Below are positions 36,595 to 44,676 of a DNA stretch of 64,000 nt, one piece after another. A program made the translations under genes and the position numbers. The stretch lies in NCBI RefSeq assembly GCF_026340255.1, contig NZ_JAPEPJ010000003.1, positions 62,001-126,000 of the forward strand, written 5' to 3'. A model generated the notes under the pieces. The model did no database searches, was not told the DNA's origin, and was given only the letters and a program-made list of their open reading frames with translations. How positions within the stretch are numbered: position 1 is the stretch's first letter; each line of letters starts with the position of its first letter. The stretch is from Streptomyces sp. NBC_01408. GTDB taxonomy: Bacteria > Actinomycetota > Actinomycetes > Streptomycetales > Streptomycetaceae.

Positions 36595-37404
36595 GTGGCG
36601 GACACCGCCATGTCCGGTGCCGGATCTACCGGGGGCGAAGACCCCCTCCAGCGGGCGATATGGCGGCTGCGTTCGCGCGGCTGTTGGACCGACGCCGCGG
36701 CGCTGCTGACGCCACACGTCGGCAAGCCCGGAAACGCCGGAGCGGCCGTGCAGCGGACCGCGCTGCTGGTCGAGCGGTGCCTGTTCACCGGGCAGGGCTG
36801 GTCCGAGGCGGAGGACGCGCTGCGGATCGCGGAGGCGGTGGCGCAGGACGACGACGACCGCGGGGCGGCGGCGTGCGAGCGGGGCCAGCTGGCCTACGCC
36901 GCCACCGTGCTCGGCGTGCGCGACCGGGCGGACGAGGCCCGCTCGGCGCTGGGCCGGGCGGCGGCCCTGCTGTCCCCCGGCTCCCGGACCCGGCCGCTGC
37001 TGGACTTCCGCCGGGGCCTGGTCGCCGAGCACCTGGCGGACGCCCCGCAGTCGGCGCGGCCGGCGTACCGCCGGGCCCATGCGGGGGCGCTGGCCCACGG
37101 GGACACCCTGCTGCTGTCGTTCACCTGGCGGCACCTGGCGGCGCTGGCCCTGCGGGACGGTGAGGTGGCCGAGGCCCGCAAGGGCTTCGTGGAATCCCTG
37201 CGGATCCGCGAGGAGCTGGGCTTCCTGGTCGGCACGGCCCCCGCGCTCGCCGCGCTGGCCGAGGCCGAACCGGAACCGGAGGCCACCCGCCTGCGCGAGG
37301 AGGCCCGCCGCCTGTTCCACCTCCTGGGCGGCATCCCCACCTGGCTGGCGGACCAACTCCAACCGACACCTGCCCCGTCGCCTGCCCCGTCGCCTGCGGC
37401 GTAG
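36595..37404 (+). CDS. TPR-like helical protein of unknown function
   Basis: A 269-residue soluble, all-helical protein. Pairs of Ala/Leu/Arg-rich helices (AAALLTPHVG, AQDDDDRGAAACERGQLAYA, HGDTLLLSFTWRHLAALAL, DGEVAEARKGFVESLRIREE) have the spacing of tetratricopeptide repeats. The tail is (PAPS) repeats. GTG 36595 was chosen because GGGGAGGG stands four bases before it. A Rex-like site upstream suggests redox control. The function is unknown. Confidence 0.8.
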   Translation: MADTAMSGAGSTGGEDPLQRAIWRLRSRGCWTDAAALLTPHVGKPGNAGAAVQRTALLVERCLFTGQGWSEAEDALRIAEAVAQDDDDRGAAACERGQLAYAATVLGVRDRADEARSALGRAAALLSPGSRTRPLLDFRRGLVAEHLADAPQSARPAYRRAHAGALAHGDTLLLSFTWRHLAALALRDGEVAEARKGFVESLRIREELGFLVGTAPALAALAEAEPEPEATRLREEARRLFHLLGGIPTWLADQLQPTPAPSPAPSPAA

Positions 37405-37436
37405 CCCGCGCCACCACCCGGCGCTCCGCGCCGTCG

Positions 37437-37545
37437 CCTCAATCGCCGGCGGGGCTGGATTTCAGCCCGGCCGGCGTTTGAGCCTCAGGGGCGGCCCAAT
37501 CCAGCCCCGCCGGCGATTGAGGCGCGGGGTCTGGGGCCGAGCCCC
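37437..37545. repeat. 25-bp perfect inverted repeat with dispersed Streptomyces-type repeat
   Basis: CCTCAATCGCCGGCGGGGCT (37437 onward, 25 bp in all) is exactly inverted at 37498-37522. The right arm runs into GGCGCGGGGTCTGGGGCCGA and GCCCC, which resembles 19511-19540. It lies between convergent genes and could end both transcripts. Confidence 0.7.
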
Positions 37546-37581
37546 ACGGGGCGGCCCGCAGGGGCAGGGGCAGGGGCGGCG

Positions 37582-38247
37582 TCAGGGCCTGGGGCCCGCG
37601 AGGTGCTCGCGGACGAGGGACTCGACCACCGCAAGGTCACGCGCGACCAGCGCATCCAGCAGCGCCCCGTGCTCCGCCGCATCGGCGACGAGATCCGACC
37701 GCCGCACCCGCGGAGCGCCCGGCAGGGGCCACTGCGCCCGCCGGTGGAGCGCCTCCGACACCTGGACCAGCTGGTCGTTGCCGGCCGGCGCGAGCACCGC
37801 CCGGTGGAAGGCCCGGTCGGCGTCCCCGTAGCCCGCCAGGTCCCCCGCCTCCGCCGCCTCGGCGGTCGCGGCGGCCATGGGACGCAGCGCCTCCCAGGTC
37901 GCGGCCGGCACGGCGCCGGCCAGCCGCAGCATGACCGGGACCTCCAGCAGGGCCCGTACCTCGGCCAGCCCGGCCGCGTCCCGCGGGGTCCGGGACAGGA
38001 CGCGGAAGCCGCGGTTGGGAAGGCACTCCACCGCCCCTTCCAGGGCCAGCTGCTGCATCGCCTCGCGCACGGGGGTCGCGGAGACCCCGAACCGCTCGCC
38101 AAGCCCGGGGCCCGAGTAGATCTCCCCGGGCGCCAGCTCGCCTTCGAGCAGGGCGGCGCGCAGGGCGTCGAGGATCTGCCCGCGCACCGAATGGCGCAAC
38201 ACCTTGCGCCTTTGTTCCGGCACCTGGGCTCGGGCCGTGTCGTGCAC
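37582..38247 (-). CDS. GntR-family (FadR subfamily) transcription regulator
   Basis: A 221-residue regulator. The N-terminal winged helix is ILDALRAALLEGELAPGE then GERFGVSATPVREAMQQL. The C-terminal all-helical FCD domain has its metal-ligand histidines in YGDADRAFHRAV and AAEHGALLDAL. The GTG start follows AGGAG. It is divergent from the FhuF-like gene, but the ligand is unknown. Confidence 0.88.
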   Translation of the reverse strand: MHDTARAQVPEQRRKVLRHSVRGQILDALRAALLEGELAPGEIYSGPGLGERFGVSATPVREAMQQLALEGAVECLPNRGFRVLSRTPRDAAGLAEVRALLEVPVMLRLAGAVPAATWEALRPMAAATAEAAEAGDLAGYGDADRAFHRAVLAPAGNDQLVQVSEALHRRAQWPLPGAPRVRRSDLVADAAEHGALLDALVARDLAVVESLVREHLAGPRP

Positions 38248-38303
38248 TCGGTTCTCCTACGGGTCGCGGGCTGCCCCGAGGATACGGCCTTGCCGAGATC
38301 GGG

Positions 38304-38322
38304 TAAGGTAAGGCTAACCTGT
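38304..38322. promoter_or_regulatory. DmdR/DtxR iron box
   Basis: TAAGGTAAGGCTAACCTGT matches the iron-box consensus TTAGGTTAGGCTAACCTAA at 15 of 19 positions. It lies 30-48 bp upstream of the FhuF-like start, where iron-loaded repressor would block transcription. Confidence 0.8.
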
Positions 38323-38351
38323 TAACGATCGCACGATTCGGTGGTCCCTCC

Positions 38352-39224
38352 ATGGCCGTCACTGTCGTACCCCCTGCCCTGGACGTCCCTTCCGCCCCGG
38401 CCGGCTCTCCGGTGGCGGAGGCGTACGCCCGCCTGGCCGAGGTCTACGACGGACTACGGGTCATCGAGCGAGCCGCGCACGAACCGACCCCTCGCGGTGT
38501 GGGGTGGGTCGGCGCGGACGAGCTCGCCGCGGGCGGGCCGGCCCTCGACGCCTTCCTCGCCTGGGACAACGCCCAGGTGCTGAGGGACTACGGGACCCAG
38601 GCCCGCCCCGACGTGGTCGCGAGCTTCGGCCTGCACCGGTACGCCTGGGCGGCCTGCCTGCTGATCACCGCCCCCTGGATGCTGCTGCGCCGGGTCCCCC
38701 GGCTCCCCGTCACCCAGGTGGCCTACCACCGGACCCTCGGCCGGATGTCCGTGCGAGTCGAGGAGTTCGCCTGCCTGCCGGACGACCCGGCGGCCGCCCT
38801 CCCCGGGGCGCGGGTCGTGCCGGACGAGGAGGCGCTGCGCGCCGAGGTGCGGGTCGCGGTGGCCCAGCACCTCGAACCGCTGCTGGAGGGCTTCGGCCCG
38901 CGGATGCGGCGCGGCCGGCGGGCCCTGTGGGGCATGGCGACCGACGACGTCGTCGAGGGCCTCTGGTACCTCGGGCAGCTGCTCGGCGAGGAGCAGCGGG
39001 TCATGGCCGAGCTGGCGGCGCTGCTGCCGGGCTCCACGGCCCCGTACACCGGCGGCGCGGGGTTCCGTACGCTCACGGGCCCCGACGGCGGCGAGCTGCC
39101 CACCCGGGACCGGGCCAGCTGCTGCTTCTTCTACACGATCCGCCCGGCCGACACCTGCGACACCTGCCCCCGGACCTGTGACGCGGAGCGCGTCGCCCGG
39201 CTGACTGCGGCCGCCACTGCCTGA
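38352..39224 (+). CDS. FhuF-like siderophore ferric reductase
   Basis: A 290-residue protein of the FhuF/IucA-associated type that reduces iron from ferric siderophores in the cytoplasm. The 2Fe-2S ligands are at the C-terminus: SCCFFYTI, then CDTCPRTCD, the C-C-x10-C-x2-C pattern of FhuF. Middle segments LHRYAWAACLLITAPWMLLR and ALWGMATDDVVEGLWYLG are family-typical. The iron box just upstream supports iron-starvation induction. Confidence 0.9.
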   Translation: MAVTVVPPALDVPSAPAGSPVAEAYARLAEVYDGLRVIERAAHEPTPRGVGWVGADELAAGGPALDAFLAWDNAQVLRDYGTQARPDVVASFGLHRYAWAACLLITAPWMLLRRVPRLPVTQVAYHRTLGRMSVRVEEFACLPDDPAAALPGARVVPDEEALRAEVRVAVAQHLEPLLEGFGPRMRRGRRALWGMATDDVVEGLWYLGQLLGEEQRVMAELAALLPGSTAPYTGGAGFRTLTGPDGGELPTRDRASCCFFYTIRPADTCDTCPRTCDAERVARLTAAATA

Positions 39225-39415
39225 ACCCACCCGCAGGGGTGACCGTAATCGAACTCAACTCAACCTCTACGGCCGTCCGTTCGATCTACAACACCCTATC
39301 CGGCGGGACCCGCCCCCCGTTGGCGTCCACTTGACCCGAAACCCGCATGAACGGCGGACCGGCTGCGCCACTATGGCGCCCGGAAGGCCGCATACGCGAG
39401 GCAAGGGACATCCGC

Positions 39416-40483
39416 ATGAGACTGACCGACATATCGCTGGACTGGCTGCTGCCCGGCAGCCTGCTGATCCTGGGCGTACTTGCGGCAGTTGCGGTACTGG
39501 CCCGGGGCAAGCGCGAGAGCGAGAAGGCCGCGGCCGAGGACAGCTGGGAGCGCAGCGAGGAACGGCGGCGGCGCAAGGAGGCCGTCTACGGATCCGCCTC
39601 GTACGTGCTGCTCTTCTGCTGCGCGGCGGTCGCCGCCGCCCTCTCCTTCCACGGGCTGGTCGGCTTCGGCCGGCAGAACCTGAACCTGTCCGGAGGCTGG
39701 GAGTACCTCGTCCCCTTCGGCCTCGACGGCGCCGCGATGTTCTGCTCGGTGCTCGCCGTCCGCGAGGCCAGCCACGGCGACGCGGCCCTCGGCTCGCGCA
39801 TGCTGGTCTGGCTGTTCGCGGGCGCGGCCGCCTGGTTCAACTGGGTGCACGCCCCCCGGGGGATCGGCCACGACGGCGCCCCGCAGTTCTTCGCCGGGAT
39901 GTCGCTCTCCGCGGCCGTCCTCTTCGACCGCGCCCTCAAGCAGACCCGCCGGGCGGCGCTGCGCGAACAGGGCCTGATTCCGCGGCCGTTGCCGCAGATC
40001 CGGATGGTCCGCTGGCTGCGGGCACCCCGGGAGACCTTCGGCGCCTGGTCGCTCATGCTGCTGGAAGGCGTACGCACCCTCGACGAGGCCGTGGACGAGG
40101 TGCGCGAGGACAAGAAGGAGAAGGAGCAGGACCGGCACCGCAGGCGCGAGCAGCACCGCCTGGACCGCGCGCACATCCGGGCGCTGGGCCGGCAGAACCG
40201 GGCGTTCGGGCGGGCACGCGCCCGCGAGGGCGACATGCCGGGGCTGGCCCCCGGAACGGGCTCCGCGCCGGTCGGCGCGGAGCCGGCCATAGCGGAACCG
40301 GGACTACTGCCACCCCTGCGCCGCCTGCCCTCGCTCCAGGCCGTCAGCCGGACCGAATCCGCTGACCTGGCCGTGACCGGCCCCCGGACGGTGGACCTCA
40401 CCGCCGAGGACGACACCCAGACCATTCCCCGGCTCGACTCCCTGGAGCGCAAACTGAAGGACCTGGAACAGCAGTTCGGCTGA
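39416..40483 (+). CDS. DUF2637 (SpdB-like) membrane protein
   Basis: A 355-residue protein. There is one membrane helix at residues about 10-30, a charged helix, then a DUF2637 block of about four helices (SYVLLFCCAAVAAALSF, YLVPFGLDGAAMFCSVLAV, MLVWLFAGAAAWFNWVHAP, FFAGMSLSAAVLFDRAL). A long charged, probably coiled-coil cytoplasmic tail ends in LDSLERKLKDLEQQFG. DUF2637 proteins include plasmid spread proteins and chromosomal paralogues. AAGGGA precedes the ATG. Confidence 0.85.
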   Translation: MRLTDISLDWLLPGSLLILGVLAAVAVLARGKRESEKAAAEDSWERSEERRRRKEAVYGSASYVLLFCCAAVAAALSFHGLVGFGRQNLNLSGGWEYLVPFGLDGAAMFCSVLAVREASHGDAALGSRMLVWLFAGAAAWFNWVHAPRGIGHDGAPQFFAGMSLSAAVLFDRALKQTRRAALREQGLIPRPLPQIRMVRWLRAPRETFGAWSLMLLEGVRTLDEAVDEVREDKKEKEQDRHRRREQHRLDRAHIRALGRQNRAFGRARAREGDMPGLAPGTGSAPVGAEPAIAEPGLLPPLRRLPSLQAVSRTESADLAVTGPRTVDLTAEDDTQTIPRLDSLERKLKDLEQQFG

Positions 40484-40503
40484 CTCCGCCCGGGCCCGCC
40501 GCG

Positions 40504-41010
40504 TCAGGCGGGCCCTCCGTCCAGTTCGAACCACACCACTTTCCCGCTGCCCGGGGGCAGCGAGTCCACGCCCCAGGCATCGGCGAGCGCCTGCACCAGC
40601 ATCAGTCCCCGGCCGTGCGTACCGTCGTCGGCGGTCGGTACGTACGGCCGGGGCCGGCAGGCGGCGTAGTCCCGGACCTCCACCCGCAGCCGGGTGGCGG
40701 CGAGGCTCGCGGACACCTCCGCACCCCGGTCGGTGTGCACGAGGGCGTTGGTGACGAGTTCGGTGATCAGCAGCTCCGCCACCTCGGCGGCGCCGGTCCC
40801 GTACCCCTGACGCATCAACTCCCGTAATGCTTTGCGGACTTCGCCCACCGCTTTGAGATCCGCCCGGCACACGGTCCGGGTGATCCGCAGCGGGTCCACC
40901 GGTGCCCCGTCCTCGCCGGTGGACGGTTCCCGCGGTACGGGCCTGCCTCTCTTCCACTGCTTCCCGGTCTTCGCCCCCACCCGCACGGCGATGCCCCTCC
41001 CCCGTGTCAT
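40504..41010 (-). CDS. RsbW-like ATP-binding anti-sigma regulatory protein
   Basis: A 168-residue GHKL ATPase domain protein. The N box is ELLITELVTNALVHTD and the G box is GTHGRGLMLVQALAD. The first 40 residues are basic and disordered. Streptomyces have dozens of these orphan proteins, which bind anti-sigma-factor antagonists. The partner is not encoded here. Convergent with the DUF2637 gene. Confidence 0.9.
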   Translation of the reverse strand: MTRGRGIAVRVGAKTGKQWKRGRPVPREPSTGEDGAPVDPLRITRTVCRADLKAVGEVRKALRELMRQGYGTGAAEVAELLITELVTNALVHTDRGAEVSASLAATRLRVEVRDYAACRPRPYVPTADDGTHGRGLMLVQALADAWGVDSLPPGSGKVVWFELDGGPA

Positions 41011-41069
41011 TGCTCTCGAACAGCTCTACGGGATGCATGCCCCCCGAGCCGTTCCGCACTCCTTCGGGC

Positions 41070-42062
41070 TCAGGGACGCGGCACGTTGCGGAGGTTGGAT
41101 CGAGCCATCTGAACCATCCGGCCCACACCCCCGTCCAGCACGATCTTGCTGGCGGAAAGTGCGAATCCGGTCACCATTTCGGCGCTGATCCTCGGAGGAA
41201 TGGACAGTGCGTTGGGGTCGGTCACCACGTCCACGAGAGCGGGTCCCTTGTGCCGGAACGCGTCCTTCAGAGCCCCGGTGAGCTGCTTGGGCTTCTCGAC
41301 GCGGACCCCGTACGCGCCCGCCGCGCGGGCGATGGCGGCGAAGTCGGGGTTCTTGTTCGTCGTCCCGTACGAGGGCAGGCCGGAAACCAGCATCTCCAAC
41401 TCGACCATTCCGAGTGAGGAGTTGTTGAACAGGACTACTTTGACGGGCAGGTCGTACTGCACCAGGGTGAGGAAATCTCCCATCAGCATCGAGAAACCGC
41501 CGTCACCCGACATCGACACCACTTGACGGCCGCGGTCGGTGAACTGCGCGCCGATGGCCTGCGGGAGGGCGTTGGCCATCGAGCCGTGACTGAAGGAGCC
41601 GATGATGCGCCGCTTGCCGTTCGGGGAAAGATAGCGCGCCGCCCACACATTGCACATGCCCGTGTCGACGGTGAACACGGCGTCCTCGTCGGCGAGTTCG
41701 TCGAGTACCGAAGCCACGTACTCGGGATGGATCGGCGTGTGCTTCTCGACCTTGCGCGTGTACGCCTTCACCACTCCCTCCAGCGCGTCCGCGTGCTTCT
41801 TCAGCATCCGGTCCAGGAAGCGCCGGTCGGACTTGACCTTCACCCGGGCGTTGAGGGCTCGCAGGGTCTCCCATGCGTCTCCCCAGACGGCGAGGTCCAA
41901 CTGCGAGCGCCGTCCGAGGTGTTCGGGCCGGATGTCCACCTGGACGATCTTCACGTCGTCGGGGAGGAAGGCGTTGTAGGGGAAGTCCGTGCCGAGGAGG
42001 ATGAGGAGATCGCACTCGTGGGTGGCCTCGTAGGCGGCGCCGTAGCCGAGCAGGCCGCTCAT
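41070..42062 (-). pseudogene. poxB: poxB 3' part (pyruvate oxidase), separated by an insertion
   Basis: 330 codons covering the C-terminal half of a thiamine-diphosphate pyruvate oxidase/dehydrogenase. The ThDP-binding segment is SGDGGFSMLMGDFLTLVQYD with GMVELEMLVSG. The frame reads back past ATG 42062 through YDVG and YDNP to the junction, where an in-frame TAA (42093-42095) from the inserted element stops it. Joined to the 5' part at 43851-44591 it gives an intact protein of about 580 residues, the normal PoxB size, with no residue lost. Expression of this half alone would need a start at ATG 42062. Confidence 0.9.
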
Positions 42063-42077
42063 TCCGACGTCGTACGG

Positions 42078-42103
42078 ATTGTCGTACTGGGGTTACCTGC
42101 GTA
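42078..42103. repeat. Recombination-site copy A (left junction with poxB)
   Basis: ATTGTCGTACTGGGGTTACC plus TGCGTA, identical over 26 bp to copy B at 43174-43199. Sequence left of the core belongs to poxB; sequence right of it belongs to element 1. Confidence 0.8.
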
Positions 42104-42249
42104 GGTCACCTCCGCCGTCGCCTGCAATAGCGGACGAGGCTGGAGGCGGCGCCGGCTCGGCGGGACAGACACGAGCGACGCTCAGCACTGTGTTTTGCTT
42201 GCCACCAGCTCAATACGCGCACGGACTTCGGCGTGGCTAACACCCCGTT

Positions 42250-42393
42250 CTAGCGGGTCGTCAGCCACGCCGTGAGCGCAGACGCGCCAAGGGTTGCCAA
42301 GCCAGTCAAGAGCCGCACGGGTACTTGCTGAAGAGTCATGCGGAACCCGCCGCATCGAATGTCCAGTATGGGAGTGGTGCAGTCGGCTGCCAT
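42250..42393 (-). CDS. 47-residue hydrophobic-tailed peptide in element 1
   Basis: A short gene with an ideal GGAGGTT site eight bases before the ATG at 42393. The N-terminal half carries LDIRCGGFRMTLQQVPVRLL and the C-terminal half is a hydrophobic segment (TGLATLGASALTAWL) ending TTR. The middle resembles the peptide encoded at 42539-42796. The family is unknown. Size and composition fit a membrane-active or toxin-like peptide, but nothing proves that. A short inverted repeat (GGCGTGGCT at 42231-42239 with 42264-42272) spans its stop. Confidence 0.6.
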   Translation of the reverse strand: MAADCTTPILDIRCGGFRMTLQQVPVRLLTGLATLGASALTAWLTTR

Positions 42394-42502
42394 GTGCGGA
42401 ACCTCCGTCATGTCGCTTGCGAACGCGCGCTGACCCGGACGGTAGCGCGGGCGGTGGGCCATCCGTCCACCGCGATGCCGTTGGTGGACCCGAGATCCCG
42501 TA

Positions 42503-42520
42503 CCCCCTTAGAGAGGGGGG
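42503..42520 (-). terminator. Small hairpin between the two peptide genes
   Basis: CCCCC TTAGAGA GGGGGG, just downstream of the 85-residue peptide gene on the minus strand. Confidence 0.4.
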
Positions 42521-42538
42521 CGGCGGTGGCCCGTTTGA

Positions 42539-42796
42539 TCAGCCTAGATGAACTTCTCGAACTGCCGTAATACGGACAACTCTCACACCATCAGAGGCGG
42601 TCCCCACGCGCCGACGCTCCCGCCCCCGCGCTCGATGCCCGGGAACTCCGAGCCGAGTACCCACGATTCCCGCGCCTGTGGTCAATCGGCCCACCAGCCA
42701 TGCCGGTACCCGCTGCACGGTGACGCGTAGCCCACCGCTTCGGATGTTGAGCGCGGGCATGCTCGGGGTGCTCTTGAGGATGCTGCGCTTGCTCAT
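42539..42796 (-). CDS. 85-residue peptide in element 1, paralogue of the 47-residue peptide
   Basis: It starts at ATG 42796 with AGGAC/GGAAGG upstream. Residues about 15-45 (ALNIRSGGLRVTVQRVPAWL then VGRLTTGAGIVG) align with the 47-residue peptide: IRxGG, RxT, QxVPxxL and TxG are shared. The last 35 residues are Arg-rich and may be out-of-frame extension if the gene is frameshifted. No known domain is recognised. Confidence 0.55.
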   Translation of the reverse strand: MSKRSILKSTPSMPALNIRSGGLRVTVQRVPAWLVGRLTTGAGIVGTRLGVPGHRARGRERRRVGTASDGVRVVRITAVREVHLG

Positions 42797-43173
42797 GGCG
42801 TCCTGACCTTCCGTCGGAGAGGTGCCTACCAAGGTGCGTGACCAGGTTCTGCGAGCGGCCGTCAGCTGTACAGCGGAAAAGGCCCCAGCCGGAAGGGTCA
42901 TTAGTCCCTAAAGGGGGTCGGTGCCCGCCCGTGGCGTTGGCGCCAACAGTGCCGAGTGTCGCGACCTTGCGGCAGGTCCCTTCTCCGGTCTTCTACCGGC
43001 CCTTTTCCCGGAACTTTCGAGGCACCCCATGCCCCGAAAGCCCCGCCCCCGGCTTGCATCCGGGCACCCTGAGCTGACCGGGGCCGGCGGACGCCGCACC
43101 GGCATGACTCGGCCCCGGCACAGTGACGGCGCATGTACCGGGGCGGTGCAGGCAAGGACGTACACACCTAGGA

Positions 43174-43199
43174 ATTGTCGTACTGGGGTTACCTGCGTA
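43174..43199. repeat. Recombination-site copy B (element/element junction)
   Basis: The 12-bp core TTGTCGTACTGG at 43175-43186 has element-type arms on both sides (GGACGTACACACCTAGG left, GGTTACCTGCGTA right). It is therefore an attP-like site joining two elements. Confidence 0.8.
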
Positions 43200-43222
43200 T
43201 GTGAGGGGCGACTCGATCTGAC

Positions 43223-43759
43223 TCACTTCCTGCGCCACCGCCTGCGCCACTTGCCGCGGGGCACCAGCAAGGCATCAGTCCGCAGCTGCTTGACGAGCAT
43301 CTCATCGGCTGCATCAGCGGCGCCCTTCGCCTGCTCCACCTTCTGCCAAGCGGCTCGGTAGGCTTCAAATTGCTTCGGGTCACCAACCTCCACTAGCGAC
43401 CAGCGCATCACGGCCGTCAACCATTCAACATGCGCCTGGAAGGAGGCTCTGTTTGCGGCGAGCAGCTCGGACGAGGCGTACAGTGCAATCTTCGTGGTCA
43501 CCAAGCGCGCTTGGTCTTCCTGATATTCCGGATCCAAAACCTCCGGATACTCGTGGGAGCTGGCTACCTCACGCCGCCGAGCGGCCAGCGCCAGCGTGAC
43601 GCGATGCGTCTCCTCCAAAGCGTCGGCCCGCCGCTCCCAGATCTTGTGATCCCGTTCCCTGGCGCGGGTGGCCCTCTGAGTGACCCATTGGCCGCCGATC
43701 GTGGCCAGTGCACCGATCACTGCGCCGAAAAGGGTGGCCATGACTGGCGTGATAGTCAT
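43223..43759 (-). CDS. Single-span membrane protein with helical cytoplasmic domain (element 2)
   Basis: A 178-residue protein. The N-terminal membrane helix (VMATLFGAVIGALATIGGQWV) is followed by a charged helical region (RARERDHKIWERRADALEET) and an Ala/Glu-rich helical body. The end is very basic (KWRRRWRRK). The start is uncertain: ATG 43759 or GTG 43780; no clear ribosome site is seen. It is the first gene behind the broken 5' half of poxB and could be read from the poxB promoter. The family is unknown to me, although similar membrane-plus-helix proteins occur in Streptomyces mobile DNA. Confidence 0.65.
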   Translation of the reverse strand: MTITPVMATLFGAVIGALATIGGQWVTQRATRARERDHKIWERRADALEETHRVTLALAARRREVASSHEYPEVLDPEYQEDQARLVTTKIALYASSELLAANRASFQAHVEWLTAVMRWSLVEVGDPKQFEAYRAAWQKVEQAKGAADAADEMLVKQLRTDALLVPRGKWRRRWRRK

Positions 43760-43850
43760 GGCGGCAGAGCATAGAGGCACATACGCCGCGATCCGCTGAA
43801 CGTCGGCTAGACACCTCGACTCGCCACGGATGCCCGAAGGACGTACGCAG

Positions 43851-44591
43851 TTAAGGGTTGTCGTACTGGATCCACTCCTTGCCGCGCAGGGCGTGCCCGA
43901 CCGGTGCCTTGACCCGGCCCGCGAACTCCATCACCTCGGCGTGCGCCCCTGCGGTGCCGCTGCCGCAGAAGAGGGTGACCCTGTCCGCCTCGTCGACGAG
44001 CCGGACCAGCTTCTCGATCTCACCGTCGCCGGGCCGCACCGAGGGCCGGGCCGTGACGAGGGCGTGCTCCACCGTCTTCTCCGGGGCGGGCTCGGCCGCG
44101 ATGTCCCCCGGCAGGGCGACCACACCGACCCCGCTGCGGCCGACGGCGTGCTGGATGGCGGTCTGGAGCACGCGGGGCATCTGCCGAGGGTTGGAGATCA
44201 GCTCGCTGTAGTGGCTGCACTCGGCGAACAGCCGGTCGGGGTGGGTCTCCTGGAAATAACCGAGGCCGATCTCCGAAGAGGGGATGTGGGAGGCGAGCGC
44301 GAGGACCGGGGCCATCGAACGGTGGGCGTCGTACAGCCCGTTGATCAGGTGCAGGTTCCCCGGACCGCAGGAGCCGGCGCAGGCGGCGAGGCGGCCGGTG
44401 ATCTGGGCCTCGGCGCCGGCCGCGAAGGCCGCCGTCTCCTCGTGGCGGACCTGGATCCACTCGATGTCACCTGTCCGGCGGATCGCGTCCACCACGGGGT
44501 TGAGGCTGTCGCCGACGACCCCGTACATCCGGCGGACGCCCGCGCGTACGAGGATGTCGACGAACTGCTCCGCCACGTTCTGCTTGGCCAT
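43851..44591 (-). pseudogene. poxB: poxB 5' part (pyruvate oxidase)
   Basis: 246 codons of the N-terminal ThDP-enzyme half. GVVGDSLNPVVDAIRR and WIQVRHEETAAFAAGAEAQI include the catalytic Glu that activates thiamine. GSCGPGNLHLINGLYDAHR and VVALPGDIAAE follow. The frame ends GKEWIQYDNP and then a TAA supplied by the inserted element. PoxB oxidises pyruvate to acetate and passes electrons to quinones. As read, the enzyme cannot be made unless the elements excise. Confidence 0.9.
43858..43869. repeat. Recombination-site copy C (right junction with poxB)
   Basis: TTGTCGTACTGG preceded by the element arm GGACGTACGCAGTTAAGGG and followed by poxB coding sequence (GGATCCACTCCTTGCC). Confidence 0.8.
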
Positions 44592-44676
44592 GAGGGGTGC
44601 ACCCTTCCCGGTCTCCGGTCCGGTACCGTCCGGTTCTCCGTTGCGTGTGCCTCCCATCCAGCCACGTATGCCCCGG

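Larger units (their letters stand above)
42079..43186. mobile_element. Integrated cassette-like element 1 in poxB
   Basis: A 1.1-kb segment bounded by direct copies of TTGTCGTACTGG at 42079-42090 and 43175-43186. Its left end continues GGTTACCTGCGTA, and its right end carries GGACGTACACACCTAGG before the core. These ends are inverted versions of one another, as in a phage-type attP. It encodes two related short peptides and no recombinase. The 380 bp at 42797-43174 holds no convincing gene. Confidence 0.75.
43175..43869. mobile_element. Integrated cassette-like element 2 in poxB
   Basis: A 0.69-kb segment between core copies B and C. It carries one membrane-protein gene on the minus strand, in the direction of poxB transcription, and no recombinase. 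Its end arms share TACGCAG and TAA in inverted order around the core. Confidence 0.75.

Noticed and set aside
42901..43167. An 88-codon frame in cassette 1
   Set aside because: No codon bias, no ribosome site and a Cys/Arg/Pro-rich nonsense-like product. Left as non-coding.
41070..44591. poxB halves as two independent subunits
   Set aside because: The halves join without gain or loss of residues at a duplicated 12-bp core, and stops at both junctions come from the inserted DNA. Insertion explains this better than a split enzyme.
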